Source: JAHDHW01 sp965277415
Lineage (GTDB): Bacteria > Bacteroidota > Bacteroidia > Chitinophagales > Saprospiraceae
Reading direction: 5' to 3'
DNA: 64,000 bases
Assembly (NCBI GenBank): GCA_965277415.1
Contig: CBDICS010000070.1
Location: 1 to 64,000 of the forward strand
Position 1 is the first letter of the stretch. Every line of letters begins with the position of its first letter. This document shows positions 63,832-64,000 of this stretch, piece by piece. The position numbers and the translations under genes were made by a program. The notes under the pieces were generated by a model, which saw only the letters and a program-made list of their open reading frames with translations, made no database searches and had not been told where the DNA came from.

Positions 63832-64000
63832 TTAGTGAATCTGAAGTCTATATTTAAAATAAAATATCAAAGACATAATAGACCCAATTATTGAGGAAAT
63901 AATACTGAAAAATATTGCAATAATAAATCCCCAGCTTATGGGGTTTTTATACATTTCAGAATGTTCAATTTGGCTATTTATTGCTTCCTCAGAATAATTG
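63832..64000 (-). CDS. C-terminal part of a small membrane protein (truncated by window edge)
   Basis: At least 55 residues reading off the end of the window, ending at the TAA complementary to 63832-63834. It contains a hydrophobic helix (WGFIIAIFFSIISSIIGSIM) and ends KYRLQIH. Stop is 8 bases from the stop of the convergent RidA-like gene. Family not recognised. Confidence 0.5.
   Translation of the reverse strand, partial: NYSEEAINSQIEHSEMYKNPISWGFIIAIFFSIISSIIGSIMSLIFYFKYRLQIH

Noticed and set aside
1..64000. CRISPR array
   Set aside because: No regularly spaced identical repeats of 25-40 bases were seen; all repeats found are dispersed or inverted pairs.

Overview
The window is AT-rich chromosomal DNA of a Bacteroidota bacterium, most likely of the Saprospiria/Lewinella type. 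The evidence is four or more proteins or features of that phylum: C-terminal type IX secretion (T9SS) sorting domains, carboxypeptidase-regulatory-domain TonB receptors, a one-piece glycyl-tRNA synthetase, a two-component propeller kinase, and a near absence of Shine-Dalgarno sites. No rRNA, conventional tRNA gene, CRISPR array or complete insertion sequence was seen.

Layout. 0.6-17.8 kb is mostly housekeeping: glyS, prfC, a cation/proton antiporter, a TPR protein with a sugar nucleotidyltransferase, pyk, acpP-fabF-rnc, a SWIM-domain protein and an acyl-CoA dehydrogenase. 18-25 kb holds a YdjM-type membrane protein, a T9SS cargo protein, two tandem tail-collar (MdpB-like) proteins and a TonB-type outer-membrane protein. 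25.5-28.1 kb is an alpha-glucan pair (glycosyltransferase plus GH57). 28.2-32.8 kb is an RNA-repair island: a PPP-family phosphatase, an ORF-free stretch with tRNA-mimic RNAs, a bilobed slipin, an HD-Pnk end-healing enzyme and an ATP-dependent RNA ligase. 33-39.5 kb carries a thioesterase, an orphan McrB-like N-terminal domain, an SDR, an M1 peptidase with a membrane protein, and a quinone oxidoreductase. 39.7-42.0 kb is a secreted GH9 cellulase. 42.29-43.55 kb has no credible gene but is full of hairpins and ends in an intrinsic terminator; it looks like a large structured noncoding RNA with another tRNA-mimic module. 43.6-48.8 kb is a regulatory block (AraC, LuxR response regulator, unknown protein, propeller histidine kinase). 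49-57 kb has a PA-domain T9SS protein, a probable metal TonB receptor with a Cys-rich partner, and a YfcC transporter with an ArgE-like M20 hydrolase. 57-64 kb has a two-gene VioB-like module, a Dabb lipoprotein, an SDR, a pseudouridine synthase, a RidA-like lipoprotein and a truncated membrane protein.

Main discovery candidate. Upstream of the slipin are at least two tRNA-like units in circularly permuted order: T-arm, 3' acceptor strand, short loop, 5' acceptor strand, D-arm, anticodon-side stem. The acceptor end is therefore closed by a loop and the RNA ends lie on the anticodon side, as in YrlA-type bacterial Y RNAs and as in a tRNA cut at the anticodon. They sit beside enzymes that heal and seal such breaks. 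A third module with the same order (anticodon arm like tRNA-Arg(TCT)) lies in the 1.25 kb structured RNA 13 kb away. An RNA-repair system built on HD-Pnk, RNA ligase and slipin and using resident tRNA-mimic RNAs is the most interesting hypothesis here; the link between RNA and enzymes is inference.

Several dispersed non-coding repeat families (MITE-like elements with terminal inverted repeats) punctuate the intergenic DNA.
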